From positions 35,274-99,273 of the forward strand of contig CAILNT010000008.1 of assembly GCA_903835655.1 (NCBI GenBank): a stretch of 64,000 nt of DNA. The letters run 5' to 3'. Position numbers and translations under genes: made by a program. The stretch's first letter is position 1. Every line of letters starts with the position of its first letter. The DNA is from an uncultured Pseudomonadota bacterium (GTDB lineage: Bacteria; Pseudomonadota; Gammaproteobacteria; Burkholderiales; Thiobacillaceae). Positions 10,396 to 19,297 of the stretch are shown piece by piece. The notes under the pieces are model-generated. The model ran no database searches. It was not told the DNA's origin and saw only the letters and a program-made list of their open reading frames with translations.

Positions 10396-11825
10396 GCCTC
10401 GCGCGCGCGGAGATTTTCAGGGAACTGGGCCTGCTGCCGGTCTGGCGGCTGCAAGGTTCCGCACAGGCAGGCGCAGCCGAAGCTGTAGCGCAGGCATCCC
10501 TGCCTGCGTCTGCTCGTCCATACCTGACACAAGGCATCCATACCCGCGGCTACCTGCCCCATGTCAAGGCCGAGGGTGCGAGCTACTTCGTCACCTTTCG
10601 CCTGGCCGACAGCCTGCCCCAGGAAGTCCAGGAGCGTTGGCGCGAACTGCCGGAAATCGAAAGAGCCCGGGAAGTGGAACGCCATCTCGATACGGGCGCC
10701 GGCGAATGCCTGCTGGCCCGGCCGGAGTTGGCGGATTTGGTGGTCCAGGCCCTGCGCCACCACGAAGACCGCTATGTCTTGCACGACTTCGTGGTCATGC
10801 CCAATCACGTACATTTGCTGTTGACCCCGGGGCCGGGCCAGACCTTGAGCGATATCCTGCATGGCATCAAGTCATGGACTGCGCAAGAGTTCAACGTTCT
10901 ACTGGGGCGCTCCGGAGTGCTCTGGCAGCGCGAGAGCTTCGACCGTGTGGCGCGGGACGACGACGAGATGCAGCGTCTCGCCGCCTACATCCGGCACAAT
11001 CCGGTCAAGGCAGGGTTGTGCGCGGAGGAAGCCGGTTTCCGCTGGAGCAGCGCGTGGCAAGACGCAGGCAGGGATGCCTGCGCTACACGGGGCAGCCCAG
11101 CCGTCGTGCCGGATGCACGCGTCGCCGTAGCGCAGACATCCCTGCCTGCGTCTTCTTCGAAAGAGGTGGCCTCCCCTGTAGCGCAGACATCCCCGCCTGC
11201 GTCCTCCTCGAAAGCGGCGGCTCCTGATGTAGCGCAGGCATCCCTGCCTGCGTCTTTTGACCCCAGCAGCCTCGACTGGCCCGCCCTTACCGCCGCCATC
11301 AGGGGGTGCAGCCTCTGCGGTCTGCACAAGAGCCGCACCCAGTCCGTCCCTGGCGTCGGCGACCTCCGGGCCGAATGGCTGTTCATCGGCGAGGCGCCGG
11401 GAGCGGACGAGGATCGTCAGGGCGAGCCTTTCGTCGGCCAGGCCGGCAAGCTGCTGGACGCCATGCTGGGGGCGCTGCGCCTGAAGCGCGGCGAGAACGT
11501 CTACATCGCCAACATCCTGAAATCACGCCCGCCGGGCAACCGCGATCCGCTCCCGGAAGAGGTGGCCGCCTGCCTGCCCTATCTACAGCGGCAGATCGAC
11601 CTGATTCAACCCAAGCTCATCGTCGCCGTCGGCCGCATCGCTGCGCAAAACCTGCTGGTGACCGACACCCCCATAGGCAAGCTGCGCGGGCACGTTCACG
11701 AATATCGCGGCATCCCCCTGGTGGTCACCTATCACCCGGCCTACCTGTTGCGCAGCCCCGCGGACAAGGTGCGCGCTTGGGAAGATCTGGTGCTGGCCGC
11801 GAACACGATGCAGCGTCTGCGCTGA
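10392..11825 (+). CDS. Family-4-type uracil-DNA glycosylase with an in-frame RAYT transposase insertion
   Basis: One open frame of 477 residues encodes two unrelated proteins. Residues 1-22 (RAEIFRELGLLPVWRL) look like the normal N-terminus of betaproteobacterial family-4 UDGs, and residues about 296-477 are its catalytic part: CSLCGLHK (Cys306, Cys309), GEAPGADED from 333, RPPGNRDP, and YHPAYLLR with His448. Between them, residues about 50-215 are a complete REP-associated tyrosine transposase (Y1/HUH fold): MPNHVHLLLTP with His139 and His141, and the catalytic-type Tyr199 in AAYIRHNPVKAG. Palindrome-derived linkers (VAQASLPAS-like) flank it. Position 378 is Ser (LKSRPPG) where family-4 enzymes, as I recall them, carry an Fe-S Cys. 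The start is set by ATGA overlap with rimI. Whether UDG activity survives is unknown. Confidence 0.88.
   Translation: MSLARAEIFRELGLLPVWRLQGSAQAGAAEAVAQASLPASARPYLTQGIHTRGYLPHVKAEGASYFVTFRLADSLPQEVQERWRELPEIERAREVERHLDTGAGECLLARPELADLVVQALRHHEDRYVLHDFVVMPNHVHLLLTPGPGQTLSDILHGIKSWTAQEFNVLLGRSGVLWQRESFDRVARDDDEMQRLAAYIRHNPVKAGLCAEEAGFRWSSAWQDAGRDACATRGSPAVVPDARVAVAQTSLPASSSKEVASPVAQTSPPASSSKAAAPDVAQASLPASFDPSSLDWPALTAAIRGCSLCGLHKSRTQSVPGVGDLRAEWLFIGEAPGADEDRQGEPFVGQAGKLLDAMLGALRLKRGENVYIANILKSRPPGNRDPLPEEVAACLPYLQRQIDLIQPKLIVAVGRIAAQNLLVTDTPIGKLRGHVHEYRGIPLVVTYHPAYLLRSPADKVRAWEDLVLAANTMQRLR
10485..10510 (+). repeat. REP-like 26-bp palindromic unit, copy 1
   Basis: The core GCAGGCATCCCTGCCTGC can fold on itself. 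It is translated in frame as VAQASLPAS just before the RAYT domain. The same unit recurs at 11061, 11127, 11178, 11229 and 60929. Confidence 0.85.
11061..11086 (-). repeat. REP-like 26-bp palindromic unit, copy 2 (inverted)
   Basis: This is the reverse complement of the unit at 10485, translated as DAGRDACAT immediately after the RAYT domain. With copy 1 it brackets the transposase in inverted orientation. Confidence 0.85.
11127..11254 (+). repeat. Three REP-like units in about 51-bp direct repetition
   Basis: Units begin near 11127, 11178 and 11229, each with about 25 bp of related spacer (TCCTCGAAAG-like). The 51-bp period is a multiple of three, and the peptide repeats with a 17-residue period (VAQTSLPASSSK, VAQTSPPASSSK, VAQASLPAS). 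The array forms the linker into the UDG catalytic domain. Confidence 0.85.
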
Positions 11826-11845
11826 CCGTTCATGGCCGGAGATCC

Positions 11846-11907
11846 TTCCCTCTCCCCAACCCCCACTCCCGCACGCGGGCGAGGGGCGGTTTGAGCGCCG
11901 CTGTGCG
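11846..11907 (+). repeat. Dispersed repeat, CCCGC-rich hairpin type, copy 1
   Basis: A pyrimidine-rich start (TCCCTCTCCCCAACCCCC) is followed by an inverted CCCGC...GCGGG core and a GAGCGCCGCTGTGC tail. A second, clearly related copy with the same order of parts lies at 33647-33708. It fills most of the gap between the UDG and SpmAB-type genes and is not coding. Confidence 0.75.
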
Positions 11908-11923
11908 TCGTTCACGTTAAACC

Positions 11924-13150
11924 ATGCTCAACGCCCTCTGGGTCGGTTTCGTTCTGACCGCCTTTGGCGCGGCCGTGGTGCGCTTCCTGGGCGGCGATCC
12001 GGGGATATTCGCGGCGGTGATGCAGGCCGCTTTCGCCGCGGCGAAGACGGCTTTCGAGGTGGCTCTGGGGCTGACCGGGGTGATGTGTTTGTGGCTGGGT
12101 GTGATGAAGATCGGTGAGCGCGCCGGGTTCCTCTCGCTCCTGGGGCGTTGGCTGTCCCCCCTGTTCGCGCGCCTGTTCCCCGAGGTGCCGAGCGGGCATC
12201 CCGCCCTGGGTTCGATGACCATGAACATGGCGGCCAATCTCCTCGGCCTGGACAACGCCGCCACGCCCATGGGCCTGAAGGCCATGCGCGAACTGCAAGA
12301 ATTGAATCCCGACAAGGACACGGCCAGCAACGCGCAGATCCTGTTTTTGGTGCTCAACGCTTCGTCGGTGACCCTGTTGCCGGTGACCATCTTCACCTAC
12401 CGCGCTCAGATGGGGGCGCATGATCCCAGCGATGTCTTCATTCCCATACTGATGGCCACCTACTGCTCCACGCTGGCGGGTTTCCTGTTCGTCGCGGCCG
12501 TGCAGCGCATCCGCCTGGATGCCGTGGTCCTGGCCTGGATGGGCGGCATCAGCGCAGTTGTGGGCGGCCTGGCCTGGCATTTCGCGCATCTGCCGGGGGC
12601 TGTCATGACTACGCAGTCGTCGCTGGCGAGCAATTTTCTGCTCTTGGCCCTGCTGGTGATCTTCCTTGTGGGCGCCATGGTGAAGCAGGTGAATGCCTAC
12701 GAGGCCTTCATCGAGGGCGCGAAGGAGGGTTTTGCCACAGCCGTGAACATCATTCCTTATCTGGTGGCGATGCTGGTAGCCATCGCCATGTTGCGCGCCA
12801 GTGGGGCGCTTCCGGGGGCCATCGAAGCGGTGCGCGCCGGCGTGACGGCCTCGGGGCTGGACGCCGCCTGGGTGGACGGCCTGCCGACCATGCTGATGAA
12901 GCCGCTGTCCGGCTCCGGCGCGCGGGCGATGATGGTGGAAACCATGCGGGCTGCAGGCGCGGATTCCTTCGCCGGCAGGCTGGCCTGCGTGATCCAGGGT
13001 AGCACCGAGACGACTTTTTATGTGCTGGCGGTCTATTTCGGTTCGGTGGGCATCCAGCGCGTGCGCCATGCCGTGGCCGGTGGCCTGGTGGCCGACCTAG
13101 GGGGCTTCGTCGCGGCGGTGTTCGCAACTTACCTTTTCTTTGGTCGATGA
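11924..13150 (+). CDS. Fused SpmA-SpmB-like nucleoside-recognition (Gate) domain membrane protein
   Basis: The protein has 408 residues and two halves, each a Gate-type membrane domain. The N-terminal half contains SGHPALGSMTMNMAANLLGLDNAATPMGLKAM, the SpmA signature. The C-terminal half contains MLMKPLSGSGARAMMVETM and CVIQGSTETTFYVLAVYFGSVG, the SpmB signature. In Bacillus the two are separate proteins named for spore maturation; fused forms occur in non-sporulating bacteria, where the role and substrate are unknown. The start lies 98 bp after the UDG stop, right after the dispersed repeat. No neighbour gives a functional hint. Confidence 0.88.
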   Translation: MLNALWVGFVLTAFGAAVVRFLGGDPGIFAAVMQAAFAAAKTAFEVALGLTGVMCLWLGVMKIGERAGFLSLLGRWLSPLFARLFPEVPSGHPALGSMTMNMAANLLGLDNAATPMGLKAMRELQELNPDKDTASNAQILFLVLNASSVTLLPVTIFTYRAQMGAHDPSDVFIPILMATYCSTLAGFLFVAAVQRIRLDAVVLAWMGGISAVVGGLAWHFAHLPGAVMTTQSSLASNFLLLALLVIFLVGAMVKQVNAYEAFIEGAKEGFATAVNIIPYLVAMLVAIAMLRASGALPGAIEAVRAGVTASGLDAAWVDGLPTMLMKPLSGSGARAMMVETMRAAGADSFAGRLACVIQGSTETTFYVLAVYFGSVGIQRVRHAVAGGLVADLGGFVAAVFATYLFFGR

Positions 13151-13175
13151 ACGAGATTCTTTGGGGAAATGAAGC

Positions 13176-16100
13176 ATGTGGCTGCGTGTCCGTACACTGC
13201 TGGTGAAGATGCCGACGCGTATCGCGTTCGGCCTGGTCGCAGCCTATTTTCTGTTCGCCTGGTTCGGCTTCGAGCCGCTGCTGAAGTGGGCGGCGCCGAA
13301 GTACATCACCGCCAAGAGCCAGCACACATTGAGCCTGGACTCCGCAAGTTTCGATCCGCTGGCACTCTCCCTCGACATCAAGGGTCTGAAGCTCGCCTTG
13401 CCGGATGGCAAGCCGCTGCTGGCCTTTGCCGAGTTGTTCGTCGATTTCGACGCTTCCAGCCTGTGGAAGCGGGCCTATGTTTTTCAGGACATCCGCCTGG
13501 TGGCGCCGCATGCCTGGGTCGAACTGCGTCCGGACGGCAGCCTGAACTGGAACGCATTGCTCGCGGCATTCAAATCCAAGGACGATGAGCCCGACAAACC
13601 GCTGCCGCGCCTCTTGATCCGCCAGCTCAGCCTGGAAAAAGGGCGGGTCGAGGTGACCGACCGCAAGGTGGCGGGTGGTTTTTCAACCGTCCTGGCCCCG
13701 CTCGATATCCGCCTGAGCGTGCTTTCCACGCTGCCGGACGACAAGGGGGCCTACACGCTCGCCGCCACCACGCAGCAGGGCGCGCGCATCCGCTGGAAGG
13801 GGGCGCTCGGCCTGAAGCCCATCGCCGCCAGCGGTGAACTGGGGGTCGACCGGGTGACACTGGCGCGACTTTGGCCCTACGCCGGCGCGAAGTTGAACCT
13901 CGCGCCGCCCTCCGGCACTGCGGCCATGTCCTTGCATTACCGCCTGGGCTATGCCGACGGGCATCTGTCGTTGAGCCTGGATCGACTCGATTTCAGCCTG
14001 GAAGGCCTGGGTTTGCGTGGCAAGGCGGCCGATCACGATGCCTTGTTCCTGAATCGCCTGGCGCTGCGAGGCGGCCACTTCGACCTGGATCGGCGGCAAC
14101 TCGATCTCGGCGAGATCGCGCTGAGCGGTGGCCGGGTGGTCCTGTCCCGCGACCGGGCCGGGCACCTGGATGTGATGGACTGGTTGCCCGCGCCAGCCCA
14201 TGCCGCCACACCGGCGGCCCCCGTGGCCGGGCCGGACGCCCTCACGCCCGAAGCCCAGGGGGGAGGGGAGCCATGGCGCGTGAGTCTCGCAAGGTTCTCG
14301 CTCGACGCCCTGGGCGTACGCGTGCGCGATGCCGGTTTCGCCACACCTCTGGACGCGGAAATCGGCAATACGCAGTTGAGCTTCAGCGCGCATGTCGAGG
14401 CGGGTGGGCCGCAAACGCAGGCCTTGCTCGATGAACTCGGCGTGTCGCTCTCCGATCTGCGTCTGTCGGCCGGCAAGAAGTCGCTGTTCGCCCTGGGTAG
14501 CATCCGCCTGGAAGGCGGGCGCATCGATCTGGCCGCCCGCACGGCGCAGGTCGGCCGGGTGGCGTTGGCGAACGGCAAGGTGGAGGTGCTGCGCGACGCC
14601 CATGGGGGCATCGCCCTGCTGGATGCATTGAAGCCGGTCGCGGCCATTGGCTCGCCCGCTAGGGCTGGCGTGGCGCAGAGCGATGCACCGCCCTGGCATT
14701 ACCGGGTGGGATCGGTTGGTCTCTCCGGTTTCCAGATCGGTCTGCGCGACGAGAGCGTGCGGCCCGCGGGCGGACTGACGCTGCAAGGGATCGAGGCGAA
14801 CGCAGAGGGCTTGAGCGAAAACCTGAAGACGTCGCTGCCGGTGAAGCTCGCTTTCCAGGTCAAGGAGGGGGGGCGCTTTCAGGCCGAGGGCAAGCTGGTG
14901 CCCGCCCGGCCCAGTGCCGATATCCGGCTGAAACTCGATGGTCTGGCCCTGGCCCCGGTGCAGCCCTGGTTGGGACAGGCCGCGAATCTGCTGCTGGCCG
15001 ACGGCCGCCTTTCCACCCAGGGGCGGGTGCGCTACGACGCCGAGGCGGGGGCGGACCGGCAGGTCGGCTTCACCGGCGGTTTCTCGGTCGACGGCTTGTT
15101 GCTCAACGAGGGCGATACCGGGACGCGTTTCCTGGCCTGGAAACAATTGTCCAGCGACACGGTCAGCGCCACGCCCGCTGGGCTGGATATCGGCCTGCTG
15201 CGTCTGGCCGGTCTGGACGCGAAGCTCATCATCAATCCGGACAAGTCGACCAACCTCAAGAAGATCCTCCGCGGCGCCGAAACCACGCAGGCCAAGCCCA
15301 CGCAGGTCATCAAACCCACGGATCTGGCGAAACCCGCTCCCTCCGTGGCCTCCGGGGGAGGCGCCGGGAGCGAGGGGAAGAACTTCAGGGTCAACATCGA
15401 CCGGGTTCGGGTCGCGGGCGGGGGGCTCGATTTCGCCGACCTCTCCCTGAAATTGCCCTTCGGTACCCACATCCACGATCTCGAGGGCACCCTCGACGGC
15501 CTATCCAACCAGCCGGGCAGGGTGGCGCAGCTGGAACTGGACGGACAGGTGGACGAGTACGGCCTGGCGCGCGCGGCGGGGCAGGTCAACCTGTTCGATC
15601 CCACCGGCTTCATGGACATCAAGACCGTGTTCAAGAACGTCGAGATGACCAACCTGACGCCCTATACGGCGACGTTCGCGGGCTACAAGGTCGCTTCCGG
15701 CAAGCTCTCGCTCAACCTGGAATACAAGATCAAGCAGCGCCAGTTGCAAGGCGAGAACCAGGTCATCCTGGACAAGCTGATCCTGGGGGAGCGCCTGGAA
15801 GGCCCCGACATCCAGCACCTGCCCCTGGAACTGGCGATCGCCCTGCTCAAGGATGCGGATGGTCGCATCGACCTGGGGCTGCCGGTCTCGGGCAGTCTGG
15901 ACGATCCGCAGTTTAGCTATGGCCGCATCATCTGGAAGGCCATAGGCAATGTCCTGACGAAGATCGTCACCTCGCCGTTCCGCGCCCTGGCCAGCTTGTT
16001 CGGCGGCAGCGGCGAGAAGCTGGAGAGCCTCGCCTTCGAGCCGGGGGAGGCGGGCCTGACGCCACCCGAGAAGGAGAAGTTCAAGCAACTGGCCCAGATT

Positions 16101-16682
16101 CTGGGCAAGCGCCCTGGCCTGGCCCTGACCGTCCACGGCGCGTGGGGTGTGGGCGTGGATCGCCCGTTGCTGAAAGCGCGGCAACTGCGCCGCGGCGTGG
16201 CCGGGCAGATGGGCCTGAAGCTGGCGCCGGACGAGGATGCCGGCCCGATCTCGACCGCCAACCCAAAGGTGGCAGCCGCGCTGGAATCGCTCTACGCCGC
16301 CCGCATCGGCGATACGGCCTGGAAGTCGCTGCAAGCCCGGTGGCTCCAGGCCAATCCGGGGAAGACGAGCGGTACGGGCAAGATGATGTCGCGGCTGAAA
16401 GGGCTGTTCAAGCAGGAGGAAGCGCTCTCCGTGGCGGATAGGGGCGCGCTCGCGGGGGCGGATCTGCACGCCTTGCTCTACGATCGCCTGCTGGAGCGCG
16501 AGGAGGTCAGCGACGCGGTCCTGAAGCAGCTCGCCGTGCGTCGTGCCCAGGCCGTCGTCGCGGGGCTGGTCGCCGCCGGTGCGCCGAGCGAGCGCGTGCA
16601 GACGGGGGCGATCGAGGCTTACCCGGGGGACGGCCAGGTTGTGCCGGCGAAGCTGGAGCTGGGCGTGGCCGTAAAGCGCTGA
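13176..16682 (+). CDS. DUF748 (AsmA-like) envelope protein
   Basis: The 1168-residue protein has one N-terminal membrane anchor (about residues 14-32) followed by a long periplasmic beta-rich region. The opening pattern AKSQHTLSLDSASFDPLALSLDIKGLKL and repeated short strands (LDIGLLRLAGLDAKL, GGLDFADLSLKLPF) fit the DUF748/AsmA-like group of proteins spanning the periplasm. The last about 200 residues (LTPPEKEKFKQLAQIL...LTVHGAW) resemble the alpha-beta tail common in DUF748 proteins. Related AsmA-like proteins act in lipid transport to the outer membrane; that role here is inference. The start follows a GGGGAAATGAAGC leader, 26 bp after the upstream stop. Confidence 0.85.
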   Translation: MWLRVRTLLVKMPTRIAFGLVAAYFLFAWFGFEPLLKWAAPKYITAKSQHTLSLDSASFDPLALSLDIKGLKLALPDGKPLLAFAELFVDFDASSLWKRAYVFQDIRLVAPHAWVELRPDGSLNWNALLAAFKSKDDEPDKPLPRLLIRQLSLEKGRVEVTDRKVAGGFSTVLAPLDIRLSVLSTLPDDKGAYTLAATTQQGARIRWKGALGLKPIAASGELGVDRVTLARLWPYAGAKLNLAPPSGTAAMSLHYRLGYADGHLSLSLDRLDFSLEGLGLRGKAADHDALFLNRLALRGGHFDLDRRQLDLGEIALSGGRVVLSRDRAGHLDVMDWLPAPAHAATPAAPVAGPDALTPEAQGGGEPWRVSLARFSLDALGVRVRDAGFATPLDAEIGNTQLSFSAHVEAGGPQTQALLDELGVSLSDLRLSAGKKSLFALGSIRLEGGRIDLAARTAQVGRVALANGKVEVLRDAHGGIALLDALKPVAAIGSPARAGVAQSDAPPWHYRVGSVGLSGFQIGLRDESVRPAGGLTLQGIEANAEGLSENLKTSLPVKLAFQVKEGGRFQAEGKLVPARPSADIRLKLDGLALAPVQPWLGQAANLLLADGRLSTQGRVRYDAEAGADRQVGFTGGFSVDGLLLNEGDTGTRFLAWKQLSSDTVSATPAGLDIGLLRLAGLDAKLIINPDKSTNLKKILRGAETTQAKPTQVIKPTDLAKPAPSVASGGGAGSEGKNFRVNIDRVRVAGGGLDFADLSLKLPFGTHIHDLEGTLDGLSNQPGRVAQLELDGQVDEYGLARAAGQVNLFDPTGFMDIKTVFKNVEMTNLTPYTATFAGYKVASGKLSLNLEYKIKQRQLQGENQVILDKLILGERLEGPDIQHLPLELAIALLKDADGRIDLGLPVSGSLDDPQFSYGRIIWKAIGNVLTKIVTSPFRALASLFGGSGEKLESLAFEPGEAGLTPPEKEKFKQLAQILGKRPGLALTVHGAWGVGVDRPLLKARQLRRGVAGQMGLKLAPDEDAGPISTANPKVAAALESLYAARIGDTAWKSLQARWLQANPGKTSGTGKMMSRLKGLFKQEEALSVADRGALAGADLHALLYDRLLEREEVSDAVLKQLAVRRAQAVVAGLVAAGAPSERVQTGAIEAYPGDGQVVPAKLELGVAVKR

Positions 16683-16712
16683 GGGCGCGCTTCAAGCTAG
16701 CCCAGGCTGGCG

Positions 16713-16982
16713 TTACCGGGCGGCCGGTCCGATCGTGTTCAGAACGATGATGCGCGCGCGCCTGGCGTGCGCGGCGTTGCATGACGCCTCCCGTTCCTTC
16801 CTGGTACGGGCATATTCACCTAGGTAGCGATCGAGTGCCGCGCCTGGCTGCAACGTGGCGAGGGCCGCGTGGTGCTCGCTGCATTCCCTCTCCGTCAGCA
16901 GACGGTGGCAGGGCGGGGCCGGTTCCGCAGCCGCGGCCAAAGAGGTCAGCAGAAAGGACAAGAGCAAGAGTTTGTTTTTCAT
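16713..16982 (-). CDS. Small secreted hypothetical protein
   Basis: This 89-residue protein has a clear signal peptide, KNKLLLLSFLLTSLAAAAEP, with likely cleavage after the alanine run. The mature about 69 residues are basic and contain three Cys (in PPCHRLLTERECSEHH and EASCNAAHARR), suggesting disulphides in the periplasm. No family was recognised. It is convergent with the DUF748 gene (30-bp gap) and lies downstream of the hybrid-kinase operon on the same strand. The AT-rich 116-bp region before it could hold its own promoter. Confidence 0.7.
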   Translation of the reverse strand: MKNKLLLLSFLLTSLAAAAEPAPPCHRLLTERECSEHHAALATLQPGAALDRYLGEYARTRKEREASCNAAHARRARIIVLNTIGPAAR

Positions 16983-17098
16983 GACAGTCTCCCGAGCAGG
17001 TGGCTAAGGTCGCCAATATAGCGCAAGAACCATACTAAATCACTCGGGATATAAGTATTCTCTAAATTATATTTAACTTATTGAACGGTGCCACCTCG

Positions 17099-19294
17099 TT
17101 ACTGGATGGCTTTCAGGAAGGCGTCGACCTCGATCCTGGCGAGAGCCGCCTGTTTGCCGCACTCGCTCGGATCGGAGGCCTTGGCCGCGACTTCCAGTGC
17201 GCGGGCATGGACCTCGCCTCGGCGGGCGGAGAAGGTTGCGAGTACGCCTTTGAGCGTGTGGGCGGCGCGTATGAGGCGACTCCAATCGGCGGCTTCCAGG
17301 GCGGCGTCGATTTCGTTGAGATAGTTGGGCGCGTCGGCTACGAACATGTCGATCAGCGTGGCGAGCAATTCCTCATCGTCGGCAATGCGCGAGAGGGCGT
17401 CGGCGCGGTCGTAGATCGGAAGGCCTGATTCCTCTGGGGGGCTGGGTGCGACGGGAGGCGGACTGGCCAGGGTGGTCCGCTCGCCCAGGACGCGTTCGAT
17501 CTCTTGAAACAGGACCTCGGGCTTGACCGGCTTCGAGACATAGCCGTCCATGCCGGCATCCAGGCAGCGTTCGCGGTCGCCCTGCATGGCGTTGGCGGTC
17601 ATGGCGATGATGGGGATGTGGCCCTGTTCTTCCTCGCGGATGCGGCGGGTGGTCTCGAGGCCGTCCATCTCCGGCATCATCATGTCCATCAGCACCAGGT
17701 CGTGGCCGCCGCCACGCCAGGCTTCCAGCGCCAGGCGGCCATTGTCGGCGACGCTGACCGTGTGGCCCTGTTTTTCCAGGAGTTTGACGGCCAGTTTCTG
17801 GTTCACCGGGTTGTCCTCGGCGAGCAGGATTACGTATTTTCTCCTCTCCTCGCGCAGGCTGTGACGGGTGATGAGTTGGCTGGTGTCTGCTTGGCCGAGT
17901 GCGGCTTCCATGGCTTCCCTTAATTCGGTCAGTGCGATAGGTTTGGTGAGGTAGGCGCTCAGGCCGAGCTCCTTGCAGCGGGTGGCATCGCCGCGCAGCC
18001 CAGCGGAGGTGAGCATGAGCAGGCTGGTGCCCGCGTGCGCGGGATCATGGCGCAGTTCCTGGGCGACCGCGAAGCCATCCATGCCAGGCATCCGGGCATC
18101 GAGCAGGACCAGGCGGTAAGGCTCGCCCTGGATGCGAGCCTGCTCGATCTTGTGCATGGCGTCGGCGCCATCGCGGGCGAGGTCATGGCGTACATGCAGG
18201 CGTTTGAGCATGAGGCTCATGACGTGCAGGTTGGTCGGCTGGTCGTCCACGGCGAGCACCCGAACCGCTTTCAGCAGGGCTTCGCGGGAGGCGACATTCT
18301 CCGGCTCGACGCTGAGTTTCAGCCAGATCTGGAAGAGGAAGCGGGAACCTCGCCCCGGTTCGCTCTCCACGCGGATCGAGCCGCCCATCATCTCGATGAG
18401 TTGCTTGGTGATGGTGAGCCCCAGCCCGGTGCCGCCGTATTTTCGGGTTACCTGGCCGTCCGCCTGGGCGAAGGCGGAGAAGATGTCGCTTTGCTGGTCG
18501 GGAGCGATGCCGATGCCGGTGTCATGGACGCAGAATTCCAGGCAAATCCCTGCTCGATGTATGGATTTGTGGCAACCTGCCACTTCGATGCCAACCTCCC
18601 CCTGTTCGGTGAACTTGATCGCGTTTCCAAGCAGGTTGATAAAGATCTGCTTCATCCGCGCCGGATCGCCGATGACGAATCGGGGCGTGTCCTCGCCCAG
18701 GTCGTAACTGAGTTCCAGGCCCTTGAGCACGGCGCGTGGGGCGAGCGACTTGAGCGTTTCGCCGACCAGGTCGATCAGGTCGAAATGGACTTCCTGGATG
18801 TCGAGCTTGCCGGCTTCGATCTTGGAGAAGTCGAGGATATCGTTGATGACGATCAGGAGGTGGTCGGCGGAGTTTTTTACCAGGTTCAGGTACTCGCGCT
18901 GTTCGCGGCTGAGGTCGGTTTCCAGCGCCAGGTCCGCCATGCCGATGATGCCATTCATGGGGGTGCGGATTTCATGGCTCATGTTGGCGAGAAACTCGCT
19001 CTTGAGGCGGTTGGCGGCTTCCGCGGTCTTGCGCGCCAGCGCGAGTTCGCCGTGCTGGGTACGCATCTGCAGGTTGAGCTCGGCGAGTTCCTGCTTCTGC
19101 CGCTCGGCCTCGGCGAGTGCGGCCGAGAGTTCATTGGTGCGCTGGCGGATCATCACATCCAGTTCCGAAGCCAGGCGGCGCAGGCTCTGGTTACTCTGGT
19201 AGAGCTCCAGCGATTTTTCTTCGAGGATGCGCTCCGCTTGTTTGCGGGCGTTGCGCTCGCGATCGAAGCGCGCTTGCCAGACGGAGTCGCTCAT
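17099..19294 (-). CDS. Soluble hybrid histidine kinase with two receivers and HPt, partner of H-NOX
   Basis: The protein has 731 residues and no membrane segment or sensor domain of its own. A coiled coil (about 1-95) is followed by HisKA with His107 in [11 protein letters not shown], HATPase, receiver 1 with Asp399 ([11 protein letters not shown]), receiver 2 with Asp537 ([11 protein letters not shown]) and HPt with His679 in AAHTLKG. It begins 3 bp after the H-NOX stop. H-NOX proteins are known to inhibit an adjacent kinase when they bind NO, and this kinase lacks any other input, so it is the expected H-NOX-controlled kinase. The likely output is an HD-GYP regulator, either in this operon or elsewhere. 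Confidence 0.93.
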   Translation of the reverse strand: MSDSVWQARFDRERNARKQAERILEEKSLELYQSNQSLRRLASELDVMIRQRTNELSAALAEAERQKQELAELNLQMRTQHGELALARKTAEAANRLKSEFLANMSHEIRTPMNGIIGMADLALETDLSREQREYLNLVKNSADHLLIVINDILDFSKIEAGKLDIQEVHFDLIDLVGETLKSLAPRAVLKGLELSYDLGEDTPRFVIGDPARMKQIFINLLGNAIKFTEQGEVGIEVAGCHKSIHRAGICLEFCVHDTGIGIAPDQQSDIFSAFAQADGQVTRKYGGTGLGLTITKQLIEMMGGSIRVESEPGRGSRFLFQIWLKLSVEPENVASREALLKAVRVLAVDDQPTNLHVMSLMLKRLHVRHDLARDGADAMHKIEQARIQGEPYRLVLLDARMPGMDGFAVAQELRHDPAHAGTSLLMLTSAGLRGDATRCKELGLSAYLTKPIALTELREAMEAALGQADTSQLITRHSLREERRKYVILLAEDNPVNQKLAVKLLEKQGHTVSVADNGRLALEAWRGGGHDLVLMDMMMPEMDGLETTRRIREEEQGHIPIIAMTANAMQGDRERCLDAGMDGYVSKPVKPEVLFQEIERVLGERTTLASPPPVAPSPPEESGLPIYDRADALSRIADDEELLATLIDMFVADAPNYLNEIDAALEAADWSRLIRAAHTLKGVLATFSARRGEVHARALEVAAKASDPSECGKQAALARIEVDAFLKAIQ

Positions 19295-19297
19295 GGA

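Larger units (their letters stand above)
10485..11254 (+). mobile_element. REPtron-like insertion: RAYT gene plus REP palindromes inside the UDG gene
   Basis: The segment between the two UDG parts begins with one 26-bp palindromic unit, continues with the transposase coding region, then one unit in opposite orientation and three further units. RAYTs are known to be associated with REP/BIME palindromes that they cleave. The boundaries given are the outermost repeat units; the exact insertion points cannot be fixed without an empty-site homologue. No target-site duplication was identified by eye. Confidence 0.75.

Noticed and set aside
10485..11254. Repeated palindromes looked like a CRISPR array
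   Set aside because: Units are palindromic, in both orientations, lie in a coding frame and have related, not unique, spacers; they accompany a RAYT.
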